A DNA stretch of 64,000 nucleotides from Medakamo hakoo. Lineage: Eukaryota > Chlorophyta > Trebouxiophyceae > Coccomyxaceae. Location of the stretch: assembly GCA_026636295.1 (NCBI GenBank), contig CP089463.1, positions 62,001-126,000 on the forward strand. The letters run 5' to 3'. The stretch's first letter is position 1, and each line of letters opens with the position of its first letter. The position numbers were made by a program, and so were the translations under genes. Below, piece after piece: positions 20,752-29,172 of this stretch. Under the pieces are notes generated by a model. That model searched no databases. It saw only the letters and a list, made by a program, of their open reading frames with translations, and was not told the DNA's origin.

Positions 20752-21630
20752 ATGTCCCGCTCCACGGCAGTCCGGCGCCTGACGGCTGCGGCCCTGGTGA
20801 TTGCCAGGGCCGACGGCGGCGCGGGCGCAGCGCGCGCTAACGCGCTGCTGCCGTCCGCCCGCCCGCCCACGGCCTGGAACGGGCCGTCCTCCACGAGCCC
20901 GCCCTCCTGGAGGGCCAGCGAGGCTCGCACGTTTGCATCCTCTTCACAAACCAGCGAAGGCCGGACCGACGAGCCGTCAACCTCGGCGTCCCCGCGCTCG
21001 CTGCCGGCCCAACCTTCGCCTCTCCCCACGCCCGCGCCCGAGTCGGGCGAAGCGGGCGGCGTCCTGACGTACGTGGGCCCGCTGGCCACCACGGTCGTAC
21101 GGCTCAAACGCTTGTCCCTCGCCTCTTGCTGCCTCACAACAGCCGCCGCTCCCGCCCTGGCCGGCCTGCAAGCTACCGGCGCGGCCGACACGCCCGCCGG
21201 CGCGGCCGCCCAGCTCGGGATCGCAGCCGCCATCGCCTCCTTTGGCGTCGGGACGACAGGGCTGGTGCACTGGTTCACAAAGCCGTATGTGCTGTCGCTG
21301 GCCGCGCGGACGGCGGATTTGAGGAGGATGCAGGACGCGGCGGTGGCGGTGACGCGGATGGACTATATCGGACGGAGGGTGACGGTGCCCGTGCGGTTGA
21401 GCAGTGTGCGGCCGCCGACGGGTACCGTCCACCCGCAGGTCAGCTTTGCGGATGGAGACGACGGCAACCGGCTGTATTACGTCGACGCCGACCACTGGCC
21501 CGCGACGTCTGCGGCGTCGGCCCGGTTGTTGGCCGTGCTGACGCCCGCGGATGAAGGGGAAGGAGTGGTTGAGGGTGGAGGGACGCCGGCCCAGGCTGCG
21601 GGCAAGCGGGAGGAGGAGGTCGCGGCTTGA
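20752..21630 (+). CDS. TMEM70/TMEM186-like mitochondrial membrane protein
   Basis: 292 residues, single exon, ATG at 20752. The first about 100 residues are Arg/Ser/Ala/Pro-rich and fit a mitochondrial presequence plus linker. The core, VLTYVGPLATTVVRLKRLSL followed by two hydrophobic segments and LVHWFTKPYVLSL, matches the TMEM70/TMEM186/TMEM223 family: GPL, a basic segment, a helical hairpin, then H-x2-T-K-x-Y. Human relatives assist assembly of ATP synthase and complex I. The domain continues to ADGDDGNRLYYVDADHW. The C-terminal tail is acidic and disordered. It pairs divergently with CPOX. I am fairly sure of the family but not of the specific member. Confidence 0.75.
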   Translation: MSRSTAVRRLTAAALVIARADGGAGAARANALLPSARPPTAWNGPSSTSPPSWRASEARTFASSSQTSEGRTDEPSTSASPRSLPAQPSPLPTPAPESGEAGGVLTYVGPLATTVVRLKRLSLASCCLTTAAAPALAGLQATGAADTPAGAAAQLGIAAAIASFGVGTTGLVHWFTKPYVLSLAARTADLRRMQDAAVAVTRMDYIGRRVTVPVRLSSVRPPTGTVHPQVSFADGDDGNRLYYVDADHWPATSAASARLLAVLTPADEGEGVVEGGGTPAQAAGKREEEVAA

Positions 21631-22543
21631 GGGAGGCGCGGCACCTGTAGGAGCTTAGTTTGTGGATATGCAGACGGAGGTGCCGTCGAAAACGGTGGCG
21701 GGCCTTGCCCCCTCTCCCCCCGCGGCGTGGTTGAGCAGGGGTGCCGCTCGACGCTGCGCCTCACAACTCTCTTCTCACGGAAGGCACGGCAGCTGCGTGC
21801 TGCACGCTTCTCCACACACGCGCGCCCTCTGAGCGTCTTTTCGACGCGCCTGGGCGGTGTGAGTCCTCGCGCCGTGGCTTGTAGGTGCGTTGATTCCCAC
21901 CGGCTTTGCTTGCGCCGCGGCAATTTGTGCGCGCTCCCGTCCGCACGCCCCCAGTTGGCTGCCCAACCAGGGCGTTTGCCGGGCCCTACTGCCACACCCC
22001 TGTGTTGGCCTGGCCGTCCGCGGAACCTCGACTTAAAAAACGCGTGTCGGACGGGCCGATGCCGGGCCGTTGCGCCGCCCTTTGTGCGCCGCGGTATCGC
22101 TCTACGCCGCGTCCCACTGTCGGCCGCGCGGCCAAGACGTGCGGTCCCACGGCGTGTGTACCCGCCCGCACCCCGTTTCACCACGCCCACTGGCATGGGC
22201 GGTGGCCAAGGCGTGGCCTTGGACCAAGTTGGCGGGCAGCCTCCGTCGTCCGCCTTTCCATTCCGGCGCCGCATCACTCTCGACCGTCGGCCGACGCGAA
22301 GACGACCGCGCGCTGCGCGCAGCGGGCGCTGCCGCCTCCCAATTGACCGCGCTGACGCCTCCTCCTCCCCTTTCTTGACACCCAACAGGCTCTTCGTGCG
22401 CACCCAAAGAGAACCAGCGAGCGGGTGGACGGCGTGAGGCCGACGGTTCGAGCGTGCGACACTCTCGTCTTTTTGTGCTCGTCACCTGCAGCTTCTCCCG
22501 CCACTCCCAACGGCCATCGCCTGCTGTCCCTCACCCGCCCACC
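21631..22543. other. 913-bp intergenic stretch without a supported gene
   Basis: This lies between two plus-strand genes. Open frames exist on both strands (for example 21477-22403 minus) but their products are Arg-rich and unlike the certain proteins here. Base composition is somewhat less GC-biased than in the coding regions, and short inverted repeats occur near 22170-22230. The last part should be the promoter and 5' UTR of the glycosyltransferase. No RNA gene was recognised. Confidence 0.5.
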
Positions 22544-24556
22544 ATGGGCCACGCCACGCTGTCGCCGACCACCCCGGCCGACCCGGCGTCCGCGGCGGCC
22601 TTCACGGCCATGCGGCCGTACAAGCGGCTCATCCCCGCTTTTCAAGCGGCCAGCGTCGTCCTGACGTTTGCGGGGCCGCTGCTCGCCCCAAACCTGTGGC
22701 TGCCCTTTGTGTCGGCCTTTCTGGTGCTGTTCCTGTGCGCGTCCGCGCTCCAGGTCCGGCGCATGGCGGCCTTCGTCATCGCGCTGCGGTCCACGCTGGC
22801 CGCGCAGGGGCTGCCTGCCGGCGTGCCCCTGCGCCGGGCCGCGACGGCCATGGCGCTCGACCGCGGGCCGAGCTCCGCGTCGTTGGCGGGCGCCGGCGGC
22901 GGTCCGTCCTCTTCTTCTTCGTCGTCGTCGGGCGAGGAAGGCAGCGGCGGCGGCCGCCGGCGTGGCGGCGCGCCCACCCGGCCCGCGTCGGCCTTGTCCC
23001 TGGTGGGTGACGGACCCTCATCCCTGGATGACGCGGAAGCCGGCCTCGGCAGCGGTGGAGTGCGCGGGGTGGAAGCGGCCGCCGCCGCGGCCGCGGCGAC
23101 CGCCGCCGCGTCCGCCGCGTCCGCCTCGCCCTTTTCCCACCACGGCTTCATCATTCCCAACTACTCCGAGCCCACGCGCGTCCTGCGGTCCACCCTGTCC
23201 GCGCTGGCGGCGCACCCGGGCGCCAAGGCGCGGTACGTCGTCGTCCTGGCCATGGAAGCGGCCGAGGCCGGGTGGGGCGCCAAGGCGGACGGCCTCATCG
23301 CCGAGTACGGCCACGCCTTCGCGGACTTGTCGGCGTCCGTGCACACGCTCGCCCCCGGCGAATCCCCGGGCAAGGCCGCCAACGTCAACTCCGCGGCGCG
23401 CGCCCTGGTCAAGCGGGCGGGCGCGGTGCTCGGCGCGCGTCCGGCCTCGCTCTGCCTGACTGTCATGGACGCGGACGCCCAGGTCGCGCCGCTGTACATC
23501 ACGGCGCTCGACACGGCCGCTGCGGCCGCACCCGACCCGTCCACCCGCATCTACGCCGCCCCCATCCTCTTTGAACGCAACGCCGGCGCCGTCCCCGTCT
23601 TCACGCGCGTCCACGACGCGATGTGGGCCGCCATGGCCGCCCAAAACCTGGCGTCCTCCACCGGCATCGGCTTCCCCATTTCCAACTACTCGCTGTCCGC
23701 GGCGCTGGCCGTCCGCGTCGGCTGGTGGGACACGCACGCGGACGCCATCGGTGAAGACCTCCACATGTTTGTCAAGTGCTACTACGCGACGGGCGGGGAG
23801 GCCAGGTTGGCGCCCCTCCTGGGCGCGCCGTCCAACATGCTGAACTTGCAGGCGTCATCGTACGCCTCGACCCTGTGGGCGCGGGCCATTCAAGCGGAGC
23901 GCCACGCCCGTGGCGTCGCCGACTTTGCGTACGCGTTGTCGGCCACCGTGCGTGGGTGGCGCACGCTGCCCATCCTCCCCACGGCCGCCATGCTGGCCAA
24001 GCTGCTGGAAGCCCAGCTGCTGCCCAGCGTCGCACCCCTGTACATGGGCATTGCGGGCGGGTGGGCGGCGCTGCTGGTGAAGGCGGGCGTGGTGCCGGCG
24101 GCCGCGTTCGGCCCCGCCGCGACCGCCGCGCTTGCGCGCATCCCCTGGCTGGGCGGCGCAGGCGCGGCCGCGTTCCTGGCCATGGCCGCCCTGAACGAGG
24201 CCGCCCGCCGCACCGCCCGCACCCGCCTGTTCCGCCTGGCCCCCCAACCCCGCTGGCGCGTGCTGGAGTACGCCGCCCTGCTGGTCGACGTGTGGGCGTT
24301 CATGGTCCTGCCGTCGCTGTGGGCCGGCGCACGCTCCGGGCTGGGGCTGGACGCCGGCGCGTACGTCGTCGCGGCCAAGGAGGGCGGCGGTGACGACGAG
24401 GAGGAGGGACGCGGCGGCGAGGAGGCTGGGATGGTGCCGGCGCCGGCGGTGATCGGTGCGCCGGCGTGGAAGCTGGCGGGCGTGCAGCTGACGGGCGGCG
24501 GTGGGAAGGCCGCGCCGGTCGCGGCCGGCGGTGGTGGTGTTGGGGTCGTGGTTTGA
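22544..24556 (+). CDS. Membrane glycosyltransferase, family 2-like
   Basis: 670 residues, single exon; ATG 22544 has an ACCATGG context. Two membrane helices near the N terminus (LIPAFQAASVVLTFAGPLL and LPFVSAFLVLFLCASALQV) are followed by a Ser/Gly/Ala-rich insertion. The GT-A catalytic domain starts at FIIPNYSEPTRVLRSTL and carries SPGKAANVN, the metal-binding DADAQV (residues 309-314), a GEDLHM acid/base segment (Glu404-Asp405) and a QAERH motif (450-454) where processive relatives have QxxRW. At least three hydrophobic segments follow. This layout is that of polysaccharide-synthesising GT2 enzymes in endomembranes or plasma membrane. Sugar and product are unknown. A G-rich run follows the stop directly. 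Confidence 0.85.
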   Translation: MGHATLSPTTPADPASAAAFTAMRPYKRLIPAFQAASVVLTFAGPLLAPNLWLPFVSAFLVLFLCASALQVRRMAAFVIALRSTLAAQGLPAGVPLRRAATAMALDRGPSSASLAGAGGGPSSSSSSSSGEEGSGGGRRRGGAPTRPASALSLVGDGPSSLDDAEAGLGSGGVRGVEAAAAAAAATAAASAASASPFSHHGFIIPNYSEPTRVLRSTLSALAAHPGAKARYVVVLAMEAAEAGWGAKADGLIAEYGHAFADLSASVHTLAPGESPGKAANVNSAARALVKRAGAVLGARPASLCLTVMDADAQVAPLYITALDTAAAAAPDPSTRIYAAPILFERNAGAVPVFTRVHDAMWAAMAAQNLASSTGIGFPISNYSLSAALAVRVGWWDTHADAIGEDLHMFVKCYYATGGEARLAPLLGAPSNMLNLQASSYASTLWARAIQAERHARGVADFAYALSATVRGWRTLPILPTAAMLAKLLEAQLLPSVAPLYMGIAGGWAALLVKAGVVPAAAFGPAATAALARIPWLGGAGAAAFLAMAALNEAARRTARTRLFRLAPQPRWRVLEYAALLVDVWAFMVLPSLWAGARSGLGLDAGAYVVAAKEGGGDDEEEGRGGEEAGMVPAPAVIGAPAWKLAGVQLTGGGGKAAPVAAGGGGVGVVV

Positions 24557-24576
24557 GAGCACACTGACGATTTTTT

Positions 24577-24645
24577 TTTGGGGTGGGAGTGGGGGTGGGG
24601 GTGGGGGTGGGGGTGGGTGGGTGGGTGGGTGGGTGGGTGGGGGGC
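24577..24645 (+). repeat. G-rich run, possible G-quadruplex, just after the glycosyltransferase stop
   Basis: More than ten GGG/GGGGG blocks separated by single T or A residues begin 20 bases past the stop codon, giving many possible intramolecular quadruplexes on the coding strand. It could affect 3'-end formation or replication; that is inference. Confidence 0.75.
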
Positions 24646-24712
24646 AAACGAACGCACTGCAACAGGTCACTTGACGATGAACAGGATGTCGATGCGTGGA
24701 GGAGGGGGGTCG

Positions 24713-24713
<1 letters not shown>

Positions 24714-24749
<36 letters not shown>
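24714..24749 (+). repeat. 36-base C homopolymer
   Basis: Uninterrupted C run flanked by CGA on the left and AAAAGG on the right. It is the longest homopolymer I noticed in the window. Its true length may differ because such runs are prone to sequencing error. Confidence 0.85.
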
Positions 24750-24751
<2 letters not shown>

Positions 24752-25179
24752 AAGGTCGGTGGAGGCAGGCGGGAACGATCCACCCGCGTTGCCTCTGGCC
24801 ATGACCAGCGCTGGGCGAGCCTTCGCCGCCACGGCCTCGTCCGCGCCCTCCCCACCCCCCGTCTCAACGACCAAAAAAAGGGGGTGACCGGCCGCGGTGT
24901 TTCACGGCCAAAAAGGGGGTCCCGGCGTGGAAAGGCGGCCAAAAAAAAGGAGGACGATACGAAATAGGCAGCCGGAGGGGAGGCTTGATGCAAAAAGAAT
25001 ACACGTGCCCGGCCGTCACGGCCGTGTGTGGGAATATTTCTGCCTCCAAACGTATGCACCGGATAGACAACGTCTGTGAGCACGTTTCCGGAGAGTTGAA
25101 AGGTGTGAACGGGCCCAAAGTGGAAAAAGGAACTGGAAAAAAGGTTGACCCTGCCTTTTTTTCCATTTTTCCAACCCTT

Positions 25180-25826
25180 GACCCACCACCCCTCCCAAAA
25201 ACATCGCCCCGCCTTTCCCCCACGCCCGCCGCGCGCCCGCCGCACCAAAAACGCGCGCAAAAAGAAGCAAAAATCCTCGATGCCGGGACTCGAGACCGGC
25301 GAGGCGGCCCGCCCGCAAAAAAGAAGAGTGCCGACCCTTCCCTTCCCTCGACCCACCACCACCACCCCTCCCAAAAACACCGCCCCGCCTTTCCCCCACG
25401 CCCGCCGCGCGCCCGCCGCACCAAAAACGCGCGCAAAAAGAAGCAAAAATCCTCGATGCCGGGACTCGAGACCGGCGAGGCGGCCCGCCCGCAAAAAAGA
25501 AGAGTGCCGACCCTTCCCTTCCCTCGACCCACCACCACCACCCCTCCCAAAAACACCGCCCCGCCTTTCCCCCACGCCCGCCGCGCGCCCGCCGCACCAA
25601 AAACGCGCGCAAAAAGAAGCAAAAATCCTCGATGCCGGGACTCGAGACCGGCGAGGCGGCCCGCCCGCAAAAAAGAAGAGTGCCGACCCTTCCCTTCCCT
25701 CGACCCACCACCACCACCCCTCCCAAAAACACCGCCCCGCCTTCCGCCCACGCCCGCCGCGCGCCCGCCGCACCAAAACGCGCGCAAAAAGAAGCAAAAA
25801 TCCTCGATGCCGGGACTCGAACCCGG
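25180..25826. repeat. 176-bp tandem array, about 3.6 copies
   Basis: The marker TCCTCGATGCCGGGACTCGA begins at 25274, 25450, 25626 and 25801, so the period is 176, 176 and 175 bp. Units are almost identical (a few single-base differences, for example ACATCGCC against ACACCGCC in the first). Each unit contains a CCACC-rich segment, a run of CGCCCGCC, CAAAAACGCGCGCAAAAAG, and the 3' end of a tRNA-like sequence. The period is not a multiple of three, so the open frames crossing it are not a repeated protein. Near identity suggests recent amplification. Confidence 0.95.
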
Positions 25827-25828
25827 GT
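25796..25828 (-). other. tRNA-like 3' end with Pol III B box and T run
   Basis: Read on the minus strand: CCGGG TTCGAGT CCCGG, a perfect T-arm, then CATCGAGGA and a T run. GGTTCGAGTCC fits the Pol III B-box consensus exactly. Upstream sequence does not fold into canonical anticodon or D arms and the 5' acceptor strand is not found, so this is a relic or a tRNA-derived element rather than a working tRNA. The tandem units repeat its terminal part only, diverging inside the T loop. Confidence 0.6.
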
Positions 25829-25879
25829 ATGCTGTGTGCTCGCTCTTACATGCGGCATGCACGGGGGGGTCGAACTAAT

Positions 25880-26045
25880 GAACTAGCCACCGGCCCAAAC
25901 CCACTCGCACATGTCGAGCTCAAGCTGAGAGACAACCATGCTAACCACCTACATCACATCGAGACGGGGCTTGTTGACAAGGAGGCATTTGTGGACAGCT
26001 ATAAAGCTTTAGGCTATCCAGCACGGGTCTGGCGGGCCGCGGGGC
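25880..26045 (+). other. Composition island of unknown origin
   Basis: Between the tRNA-like end and GC-rich sequence lies a stretch with many A and T residues and balanced third positions. One plus frame reads as an ordinary mixed-residue peptide (ETGLVDKEAFVDSYKALGYP), unlike the Ala/Arg/Gly products of chance frames here. It lacks a start codon of its own and I do not recognise it. It may be a fragment of inserted DNA. Confidence 0.35.
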
Positions 26046-26282
26046 GGCGGGCCCCCACTCCGAGGGGCCTGGCCGGTCGTTCCGCGTTCAACACTTCACT
26101 CCACTAAAACTTTTTCCGCGCCGGGACCCTCCAACACGGCGGTGCACACGCAGCGCCACCCTGCAAGCCCGGGCATTGACACGCCCTGTCCACGCGCAAC
26201 CCCAATCGGCGCGTGGGCGCCGGAGCGCCGTTTTTTTTCTCTCGCGGCGCTCGCGCCTTCGCATCAAAAACTTTTCGACAAG

Positions 26283-27216
26283 ATGCCGCCGTCCCACATC
26301 GGCCCCGCCGCTTTTTACGGCTCGGCTATGCCACCGCCGGCTCGGGTCGGGTCTGCCAGCTCCAGTGGTAAGGAATTGTGGTGGGAGTGAGGTGGTTGAG
26401 TGGGAGCGCGTGCGTGGCAACACACCGCCGGCGGCGGTTGCGGCGAAAAAAAAAAAACGTTTCGAAACCTTCAACCCGCCTTACTCATCATCCTTCTCCG
26501 CGCATCCAGGTCGCCGCGCGGCGTCCCGCCCCTCATCCGGACCCGATGACGCGTCCCCAGGCCCGTCCACGCCCGCGTCCTCTCGCCACCCGACCTACAC
26601 AGCTCCACGCTCCCGCCTCACCCTCAAGCGCTCGCGCGCGTCCGCTGCACCGCGCCCGCCGCTCACGCCCTGGATGGCGTTCCTCCAGTCCCGCCGGGCG
26701 GAAGCGTCGCGGACGGCGACTGAGAACGCTTCCTGCCCGCCCGGCAGCCGGGCCTGGAGCGCGGCCGTGCTGAAAGCTGCGTCGGCCGAGTGGCGCGCGC
26801 TGGCCGCGCCCGGGCGCGCGCCGTGGGAGGCCATCGCCCGCGCGGACGCGGAGCGGTACGCCGCGGAAATTGGGGGGTCGGCGCTGCGGGCGGCGGCGGC
26901 GGCCCGCCGGGCGGCTAAACGGCGCGGGAGTGGTGGCGGTGGGTCGGCCGCTGCCGTCACCGCCGCCACCGCCCCCACCCGCCGAAAGTCGGCGCTCGCG
27001 CCAAAAAAGGGCGGCGCGGCGGCCAGGGTGAAGGGGCGGGCCGGTTCCTCTTCCCGGTCAGGGAGTGCGAGCCCGCGGCCCGCGTCATCTGCGGCCTCTG
27101 GCCGTGGCGCCGGGAACGGCGGCTCCGCCTCCTCCCCGCCCGCCTCGCCGACCTCGCCTGCGCCCGCGTCGGCGCCGCCGCCGGGTATGGCGGCCAAGCG
27201 CGGGCGGAGCGGGTAG
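26283..27216 (+). CDS. HMG-box protein
   Basis: DNA-bending chromatin or regulatory protein. Exons 26283-26367 and 26510-27216 give 263 residues; GGTAAG donor and CATCCAG acceptor join in phase 1. The HMG box spans about residues 75-152: PRPPLTPWMAFLQSRRAE, a segment with conserved Trp (SRAWSAAVLKAASAEWRAL), then APWEAIARADAERYAAEI, matching helices 1 to 3 of the fold. It is divergent in helix 1, with Trp in place of the usual Tyr or Phe. The rest is basic and Ser/Gly/Ala-rich (RRAAKRRG, KKGGAAARVKGRAG), suitable for nonspecific DNA contact. Exon 1 encodes only a flexible leader. A nuclear location is inferred from the domain and basic tail. Confidence 0.75.
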
Positions 27217-27493
27217 GCGTCGTGGTGTGTGCCTTTTTGTCCGGCGGAATGGAGGAGGGTCGAGCAGCATTTGCCGTGTGTGCGTGTGTGTGTGAGTGTG
27301 TGTGTGTGCGTGAAGCGTGCGAGGGGGAAACAACGAGAGAAGACTTGCAAGACAAAAACTGGAGAGCGCAAAACACGTCCCTGGATGGAAAAAAAAAACA
27401 ACGCAAGAGAATTCTTTTTTTTTTTGCACGGGACGAGTGACCGAGCACGGACGATGCCCACACACACACACACACACATGCTCCAGCGGGCTC

Positions 27494-28966
27494 TCACACG
27501 CCATCCTTTTTCTCCTTGGCTTCGCGCGCCATCTCCTTTTTCTGGGCTTTGCCCTCCTTTTTCTGGGCCAGCCGGAATTTTTGTAGATGACTCGCCACGT
27601 TTTCGCGCGACAGTCCTTCCACGTTCATCAGGGCCATGATGGTCTTGGGCACGGCCCGGTCCTCACCCGCCGCCGCCACCGCGTCCAGGAAACGCTGGTG
27701 CAGCTGGGGCGTCCACACCAGGCGCGCGCGTTTCAGCGCGCGCGCGCCGTCGTCGCCGCCGCCGCCGCCGCCCGCGTCCAGCGGCGGGAAGGGGGAGGGC
27801 GAGGACGGGCCGGGCGGGCAAGCTTGCGCGTCGGCCGGGCTGCCCGCGGCGGCCGCGGTCGGTGAGGCCGGGCCGGCCGGCGGGGCGCCGCGTGGGGTGG
27901 TGGCCGCGCCGCCGCCGCCGCCGCCGCCGGGCGGCCGCCCGCCCGCCGCCGCTTGGTGCTGGGCCGCCGCCGCCGCCGCCGCCGCCATGACGGCCGCGTG
28001 CTGCTGCTGCTGTTGCTGGGCGGCAGCCGCTGCGTACACCTGGTGCAGCGCGGCAGCCGCGGCGGCTGGGTTGGTGGCGCCGCCCGCCGCCTGTTGGCCG
28101 GCCTGGGCGGCGCCGCCACCGCCACCCCCGCCCGCGGCCGCCGCGGCTGCCGCCGCCCACGCCGCGTACGGCCCGTAACCAGCCGCCGCCATCATGGGGT
28201 CGAAGCCGTACGGTAAGCCGGGCGCGCCGGGCGGGCCCGCAAACGCGGCGTAAGGGTTGTAGGCCGGGTAGGAGGCCGCGGCTGCCGCGGCCGCCGCGGC
28301 CGCGGCCGCTTGGACGGGGTCGTGCGGCGGCATGGCCGCGTGCGTCGGCGCGGCCGCGGCCGGAGGCGGCGCGGCCGGCACGCCTCCCACCGCCGCCGGA
28401 ACGGGCACGCCCGCGCCGGCCAGCTCGGCGCCTGACCCACCGTCGCCCAGGCCCGCCGCCAGGCCGCCGGAGCCCGAGTCCAGGGCGGCCTGCCCGGCCG
28501 GCGGCGCGCCAGCACCGCCAGACCCGTTGCCGGGCCCGGCCGGGCCCGTGCCGGTGCCCGTGCCGCCGCCTCCACCGCCCGGCACGGAGCCAGACGTCGG
28601 GTTGAACCCAAATGAGGAGGGCAGGCGCCCGGCCGGAGGTGGGCCCGGCGGTCCGGGAGGCGCAAACGCGCCGCCCGCATTCGGCACGCCCGCCCCGCCG
28701 CCGCCTCCGGCCCGAATCCCGAGCCACTCGCCGGCCGCGGGCGCTCCCGATGAGCCGGCACGGGGCAGGCCGAACGCGGCCGCCAGCTGGTCGGAGACGA
28801 GGGAGGCGTCGAGGGGGGGGAGGTCTTCCGGGCGAGGGAGGGAGGCGAGGGCGGACGCGACGGACGGCATGCGAGCAGGCGTGTTGGTGTTGTTGGCGGC
28901 GCCATTCCCGCCACCGCCGGCGCCGGCGCCGCCGCCCAGGTCGATCGGCCGGGCGACGAGCGCCAT
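27494..28966 (-). CDS. GARP-family transcription factor, LUX/PCL1-type
   Basis: 490 residues, single exon, ATG at 28966. The C-terminal DNA-binding domain (about residues 410-470) reads RLVWTPQLHQRFLDAV, then AVPKTIMALMNVEGLSRENV and ASHLQKFRL. That is the single Myb-like GARP domain of the LUX ARRHYTHMO/BOA group and of the algal clock protein ROC15. Type-B response regulators share the fold, but no receiver domain is present here. The upstream 400 residues are Gly/Ala/Pro/Gln-rich activation-type sequence with runs of Ala, Gly and Gln. A basic Lys/Glu tail follows the domain. A circadian or light-output role is suggested by the family, not shown by the sequence. Confidence 0.88.
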   Translation of the reverse strand: MALVARPIDLGGGAGAGGGGNGAANNTNTPARMPSVASALASLPRPEDLPPLDASLVSDQLAAAFGLPRAGSSGAPAAGEWLGIRAGGGGGAGVPNAGGAFAPPGPPGPPPAGRLPSSFGFNPTSGSVPGGGGGGTGTGTGPAGPGNGSGGAGAPPAGQAALDSGSGGLAAGLGDGGSGAELAGAGVPVPAAVGGVPAAPPPAAAAPTHAAMPPHDPVQAAAAAAAAAAAASYPAYNPYAAFAGPPGAPGLPYGFDPMMAAAGYGPYAAWAAAAAAAAGGGGGGGAAQAGQQAAGGATNPAAAAAALHQVYAAAAAQQQQQQHAAVMAAAAAAAAQHQAAAGGRPPGGGGGGGAATTPRGAPPAGPASPTAAAAGSPADAQACPPGPSSPSPFPPLDAGGGGGGDDGARALKRARLVWTPQLHQRFLDAVAAAGEDRAVPKTIMALMNVEGLSRENVASHLQKFRLAQKKEGKAQKKEMAREAKEKKDGV

Positions 28967-29172
28967 CGCGGGCGGTGGGCGTGGACGGAGAGTGAGGGAG
29001 GAGGGAGTTTTGGGGGCGAGAGATAAAAAGGGGACAAGCGTCTGCCCCGCGGAAAAGTGCTTTGGCTTGCCGTTCCGCGGCCACCACACCCCCCCCTCAC
29101 GCCTGGGATTGCCTCGGGCACACGACGCCCCCCGCCAAAAACAACAACAACGACACGGCCTGCCTGGAGAAT

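Larger units (their letters stand above)
24557..26282. other. 1.7-kb repetitive intergenic region
   Basis: This is the longest repeat-bearing gap in the window. In order it contains a G-rich (GGGTGG)-type run, a 36-base C homopolymer, ordinary sequence, a 176-bp tandem array, a tRNA-like 3' end, and a roughly 200-base island with less GC-biased codon-like sequence. Each is listed separately. The open frames that span the array are products of the repeat and lack the features of genes. Confidence 0.7.

Noticed and set aside
21477-22403. Minus-strand open frame of 308 codons after the TMEM70-like gene
   Set aside because: It overlaps the conserved end of the TMEM70-like gene on the other strand, is Arg-rich and matches nothing. 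It is treated as a chance frame.
25180-25826. CRISPR-like array
   Set aside because: The units are directly adjacent 176-bp repeats without distinct spacers, in nuclear eukaryotic DNA.
24864-25862. Minus-strand open frames repeating a CARFW-type segment
   Set aside because: They are translations of the 176-bp tandem array. The period is not a multiple of three, so frames shift between units, and no start or domain supports coding.
25796-25930. Complete tRNA gene on the minus strand
   Set aside because: Only the T-arm and 3' acceptor strand are convincing. Attempts to fold D and anticodon arms, including a long variable arm or an intron, failed, and no matching 5' acceptor strand was found.
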